Source of the DNA: Nymphaea colorata
Lineage: Eukaryota; Streptophyta; Magnoliopsida; Nymphaeales; Nymphaeaceae
Direction of reading: 5' to 3'
NCBI RefSeq assembly: GCF_008831285.2
Contig: NC_045141.1
Coordinates: 21,262,848-21,326,847 of the forward strand
Length of the DNA: 64,000 nucleotides
The translations under genes and the position numbers were made by a program. Shown one piece after another: positions 59,169 to 64,000 of this stretch. The notes under the pieces were generated by a model. That model had not been told where the DNA came from, did no database searches, and worked only from the letters and a program-made list of their open reading frames with translations. Position 1 is the first letter of the stretch; each line of letters begins with the position of its first letter.

Positions 59169-62100
59169 ATGGGGGACGATTACGTCTATCTGCCTCTCCA
59201 AGATGCACTATCCACCGTTAACCAGAAGATTAATCTCTTCGCCGTCGTCGTCGAGTGCGGGCTTCCCAAAAAGAGCCGAGGATCAGGTCTCTCTGTCTCT
59301 GTCTCTCTCTCTGGGCATGTGTGTGTGATGTGTCTGTGTGTTTATCTCTCTCTGGGCATGCGTGTGTTATGTGTCTGTGTGCGTGCGCACTCTTCCGTGT
59401 TCTCATTTAGCTAGTTTTTACGGAAAAATGTCTGTACGAATTTGGTTGTTCGTTGTTCGTCGAGTGCATTTGGTCATGCAATTTCAATACGTCGTTTGAA
59501 GATACGTTAATTTTCTGCGTGGATATGTAAGTGGTCTCCATCTTTAACATTTTATCTGCTCGTGTTTGCTTATTTTGGAATGGCTTATATCTATTTCTGG
59601 TTACGTGCTTAAAGTATTGTGCTCCTGGTAATTCTTGCTCTCACTGGACTGTTTGTATCTACATGCATTAGCATCCCGATGCATGGCTTCTCTTTCCCAA
59701 ATCAGTTTCTTTTGTTTGCTAATTTCATCCCGACACTTTTGTCCTTGCTTCCGATCTATTCGGCATTTCTATGTGTTAATAGGCCACATGACTTGGGTTG
59801 TTCCGTTGCATCGTTCTTAAATTTATGCTAATCGACTGTGGTCCTTTCTTTAGACAAAGTGGTTGTGAGATTGTACAGTTATCATCTTAATCGTATTTCG
59901 TTTTTGATATGTGACTGCCGATAGATGTTTAAACAGTTTGGTTTGATTTGGGTTGTCAAACCGAGTGTGGAACACATTGTGTTGATTTAGCAGAAAACTC
60001 TGGGCCTGATCAATGATCAGGTTTGGATGGTGTGTGGTGTATGCAGTACCTTACCAAATTTCTTGTTGATCCACGTAGGAATATAAGTAACTTTGGGATT
60101 CCATATCATAGCCAAATTTGTAATTTTATTCTTAAAGATTCACGTCCAAATCTTAATCCAACTCCAAAAATGGATTATGTTCAATTCTGCAAAATTGGAC
60201 AAGGTAATCCCTGAGTCCATACCAAATCCGAGCTGTTTTGCATCCCTAACCATTGAGCAGATCTTCACTTTGATGAACTGATTTTCTTCTTTAACTTTGG
60301 GAACTCATGGGTGAACTTCATCCTGCTTCATCAATTACTTGCTGCAGATTATTTTTGCTCTCTGAAGATAATGGATGAATCGTTTCAACAGTGTGGTGTG
60401 ACTGTTAACTTCTTTGCTCATCAGGCGCAAAATCTTCCACATGTCAACTCAGCAGGAGACATAATTCGTCTACATCGAATCCTGGTAATTGGTCAGTCCA
60501 CTATGGCTGGGCGTTGCATGATGTCCTAAGTTTTTCATTCAAAATATTTCACCTTCTTTTTTTCAGTCTTGACAATAAAAGCCTTTGCTTCTTTCTTGCT
60601 GTCTGGGAATATGCCTGCAGAGGTGCTAATTTGGATTCTTTTCATAGGCCATATAGCTCCAGTCATGCTTCTTTCAGATGAGCTGTTGTTCATATATCCA
60701 ATTTCCGCTTAAGCATGGTTGTGGGATTGAGAAGAAACTTGGGTGCAGGTGTGTCTCTATATAGTGTTTGCATATATATATATATATATGTACATTTGCA
60801 TGTGTACGTGTATTTGATATTTAACATAAAGAGCATATGTAGTAGAAACACTAGGTGGCATACCCACAAGAAGGCATGGGACAACAACAAAAGGGGGGAA
60901 GAAAAATGGTTGGGAAGTGTCTCTATCCTTTTCACTTCTTATTACTCTTCATTTAGGAAAAGGGTCAAAGTGGGGGTTTTAGAAAAGCTCCACCTTAATT
61001 ACTGCATTTATCCGAGTGATCCACAAACAATGAAAATCTCGCTTTTGCCTTCCTCTATCCCTATGGCTGGAAACCAAAGCCCTTATTTTCTATTGGAATA
61101 CCAGTTTGAGTAAGTCTTGAATGAGCTCCTCAAAAGCTTGATGCAAATAAACGAATTTTTCTTCAATGCCTCTGTGCAATATATCAATGTCTAACTCTTA
61201 ATATGCTAGAAAATAAGGCAAAGGAATTAAGTTTTAGGATTGAAAATTAAAAAAGATTGACTAGATGCCTAGTTGTGGGGTTTTAGGATACAATCCTGCA
61301 ACTAAGCTGGAGACTAGTTGTGTCTTTTACTGTAAAATTAATAAATCGTTAATGCCATTGTTTGCTATGCAAACGATCTATGTTATGTAATGACACGATT
61401 GATGGATCCCAACCTGCCCCCTAACACGTTAGTTCCAATACCAAAAAAAGCTAAAAACCATGACAGCTAATCACTTAGCAACTCCCTTTACAAGTACTCC
61501 AAGATTCTTCACAATCTTAGGTACATAACTAAACTTTTGGGATGTTATAATCTGGTATACACATCTGTGTGTGTGGGACCCCATATACGAGTGTTGAACC
61601 GGCACTGATACTACTGTAATGACCCGACTGACGGAACCAAACCCATCCCCTAGTAGTTTTGATTCCAACCCCAAAAAGGCTAGAAAATAGGACAAGCAAT
61701 CACAATCACTTAACAACCCCCTTTATAAGTCCCCTAAGATTCTTCATAATATTAGATACAGGATTAAACTTTTGGGATGTTACAATAGTAGACTCCTTAG
61801 GGCCCGCCATGTGAAAACTAATTTCTCAAATTGTGGATGATGACTAACTAGTAATTCGGCTTCATAAAATTACACCTGATATTGCATGATTTTGATGAAT
61901 CCTTGTTGTGTAGAAGGCTCTTCATTTTCGTTTTATGAAAATGATGCTGCCCTAGGTTTGGAGCATGAGGTAATATTTTTAGTATTTTTGTTTTTTTTAT
62001 TTAGTAATCTTGTTACTCAAACCTCATATTTTTCTTGTTATAGTTTGGCTGAGTTCTTCACACACACTTGCGCTTCACATGTTAAGGGTATCAAATGAAC

Positions 62101-64000
62101 TCATCTTGGATTTTATCAAGTTTTCTTTTTTATACTATGAAGATGTTTTCATTCAAAATCCATTCTATTTGCCTTGTTCCATTGTGGCCTTATACCATTT
62201 CAGCTTTGTTTAGTACACTTTCTGGTATCCTGTCAATTTGATATGTTAGGGATGTTGTTGATGGGGATGGTGGTGGTCCCCTTTTCCCAAGCCTCACTAT
62301 TCCAAGATATGGTACTTTGACTGAGCTCGCAGTGGCAAATTTAAATTTTTAAATAACCAATTCAACTTTTAAATAGTTTACTTTTTTTTAATGTGGTTTG
62401 CTTTGCTGTATTAGTGTTTGGCTTTGTGCAACTTTAGCTGTATTAGTGTATGGCTTTCTCCAACTTTAGCTTGCCCGGATCAGGTTATGAACTTATGAGA
62501 ATTTGAATGTATCTATAAAATAGTAAGTAAACATTAAGTAAATATAATTAATTTAATTATAATGAACACAATTACATAACTACAAAATAATAACAACTAA
62601 TAAACGACTTGGACTGAATTAGTTTAATCATAACAACCAACTATAGTTTATAGTGATATTGGGTGATAGTTAGAATTGGTGCTAAATAAAAAATATTCTA
62701 GATTTGGGTGATCTTAGGCCGATTCAACCTATTCAGCTGATTTGGCAAATCCAGGACTGAGTCCTCGAGGATTTGGTTGCATTTGGGTCAACACTTAACT
62801 GGTGATCCAGTTTGCTAAGAATGCTTGCATATTGGACTTGGCCATTTCCCAAGTCGACTCCCTGGGTTTGATAAGAATGCTAGCAACTTTGTGTAACTAT
62901 ATGGTCAGTTGCAGAACCAGAAAGCTTTTGAAGGAGTACTCTGAACATTCACGGCAGCTCCAGCTTTTGTGCACTTGATGTCTTTTGTGGTCAGATACAG
63001 AACCAGAATTTGTTTTTTGCAGGAAAGACAATTTACCCCTTTCTGAACTTTTAAGAGAAACCTTGAATAACTTTTCAAAAACTTTGAACTCAATATGCAA
63101 GATGGATGTCAATTTCATTTTGTAAGGTTGTGAGATCTTGAAAATTTGTTTTTCTCTTTAACAGTTTTGCTTATTTTACTCATGCTGATAATAATGGGTC
63201 TGCTCTTTTTCTTCTGTTCCTTATGTTTGATTCAAAAAGGACCTGCAAATTCCAACTCTGAGGTTGTTAAATTGGTTGTATTGATAGGAGTTTGAACTTG
63301 ATAACCTTGTTTCAGATAGGATGGATAGCAATCTGGACCTGCATTTTCTCTTGTTATTGCTTGGGTGTCCTTTGTTTTTTAATTTTTATACATCTACTTG
63401 CACGATTTTATTTATGTTGGTTTATAATGTTGGTCTCTCTTTTCCATTTTCGATCTTTGTGGTTCTGGAAGCACTGTGTTCAGTTTGACTCAGTATATTT
63501 TGTGATGCAAATAATTCCCTTCAATGATTGTAGATGAAAATCCATAAGCAAGAGGTTCTTGGTCACTACAACAAGAAGTTTTCTTCGTTTGCACTGTTTG
63601 AGGGAAGGTCTGGAAAAGACTTTTCTCCATATCAAGCTTCTTCTCGTTTCCAGGTTACTAAGCATGACAAGGTCTGCATTGAGAAACTCAGAACCTGGTT
63701 GGCCACTCACAATTATGATTCAGGTAATCATCTTTCATAAAGATAGATGTAAAATGTTACTTCATGGCTACTAATGTCAAGTCATAGATTTGGTTTATCA
63801 ACTTGGGATGCATGACAACAAAATTTCTTCTTTAGCTTCACAAATGGTTAATTTCTGTATGTGTGTCTCTGATTCAATGACTGATTAATTGCAAGGCATG
63901 GGCCTCAAGGCAGGCTAGATAGTACCCTTCTGTAGAAAAAAATTAAAAGGTTGCAAAGTTGCTGACAAAGTCATCCAAGAAAAGAAAAAGAAGGGGAAGT
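59169..64000 (+). CDS. POT1: POT1 telomere-protection protein, N-terminal part
   Basis: Three exons are visible: 59169-59286, 60348-60484, 63534-63723, with phases 1, 0 and 1, giving the first 148 residues. The gene runs off the right edge of the window. The protein starts [20 protein letters not shown]; then come [41 protein letters not shown] and [12 protein letters not shown], the order seen in the first OB fold of plant POT1. In vertebrates and yeasts POT1 binds single-stranded telomeric DNA; in plants POT1 proteins support telomerase and telomere maintenance in the nucleus. Intron 2 is 3 kb and holds a TRIM-like fossil. The second OB fold and C-terminus lie outside the window, so completeness cannot be judged. 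Confidence 0.9.
61386..61784. mobile_element. TRIM-like LTR fossil in POT1 intron 2
   Basis: Two diverged direct repeats, about 61,386-61,549 and 61,615-61,784, both begin TGTAATGAC and end at GGGATGTTA[TC]A. They are separated by about 65 bp that starts with CTGGTAT, like a primer-binding site. The layout suggests a terminal-repeat retrotransposon in miniature without coding capacity. It is old, judging by the many differences between the two ends. Confidence 0.5.
61785..63533. other. Rest of POT1 intron 2
   Basis: No exon-like segment with POT1 or other family resemblance was found. AT-rich; one patch near 62,400-62,470 repeats GCTGTATTAGTGT-like words twice. The first part of the intron (60,485-61,385) also shows nothing beyond a short TA run near 60,773-60,789. 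Confidence 0.45.
63724..64000. other. POT1 intron 3, start
   Basis: Begins with donor GTAATC after the phase-1 end of exon 3. No further exon is seen before the window ends. Confidence 0.6.

Noticed and set aside
1-64000. CRISPR arrays, operons, rRNA genes or a viral gene cluster
   Set aside because: Nothing of this kind is seen. The short repeats are microsatellites and the gene structure is that of a plant nuclear genome.

Overview
The window is nuclear DNA from a flowering plant. The genes are AT-rich with many GT-AG introns, the microsatellites are (TA)n and (CT)n, and the protein families are typical of plants: a cytosolic GH31 heteroglycan glucosidase, pinoresinol-lariciresinol reductase (PLR), plant POT1 and TSR2. 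The species cannot be told from the sequence alone. All exon models were built by eye from splice sites, reading phase and remembered family sequences; no search or alignment program was run.

Layout. (1) Positions 1-30,555 hold two tandem copies of a unit of about 13 kb (1-12,955 and 17,599-30,555). Each carries a complete 22-exon GH31 gene like Arabidopsis HGL1, predicted at 992 and 993 aa. A broken Ty1/copia fossil (about 12,960-16,650) and a dispersed repeat (about 16,740-17,598) separate them. The two genes are nearly identical from about 5,500 to 9,690 but diverge on either side, which looks like gene conversion. Copy 1 alone has lost several conserved residues in the exon that carries the catalytic nucleophile. 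(2) 30,742-33,790 (+) is a four-exon TSR2 gene (pre-rRNA processing). (3) 35,728-35,809 is a tRNA-Ser(GCT). (4) 35,870-56,480 is a minus-strand PLR array with five units. PLR-A has an intact frame but has lost its promoter to a duplicated piece of TSR2. PLR-B is an exon-2 fragment. PLR-C has a frameshift and an LTR in its promoter. PLR-D and PLR-E are intact and have their own TATA boxes. Two clear hAT-type MITEs, one degraded relative, a LINE fragment and LTR-like fossils lie in and around the array. (5) 59,169 to beyond 64,000 (+) is the 5' part of a POT1 telomere-protection gene, with a TATA box and a telo-box in its leader.

Function. The genes do not form one pathway. The GH31 enzymes would act on cytosolic heteroglycan during starch-derived carbon turnover, PLR on lignan synthesis, TSR2 on 40S ribosome maturation and POT1 on telomeres. 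What unites the window is local duplication: two gene families expanded in tandem, then changed by conversion, promoter loss, transposon insertion and decay. I found no clearly new enzymatic system. The most unusual loci are the TSR2/PLR-A junction and the altered active-site exon of GH31 copy 1.
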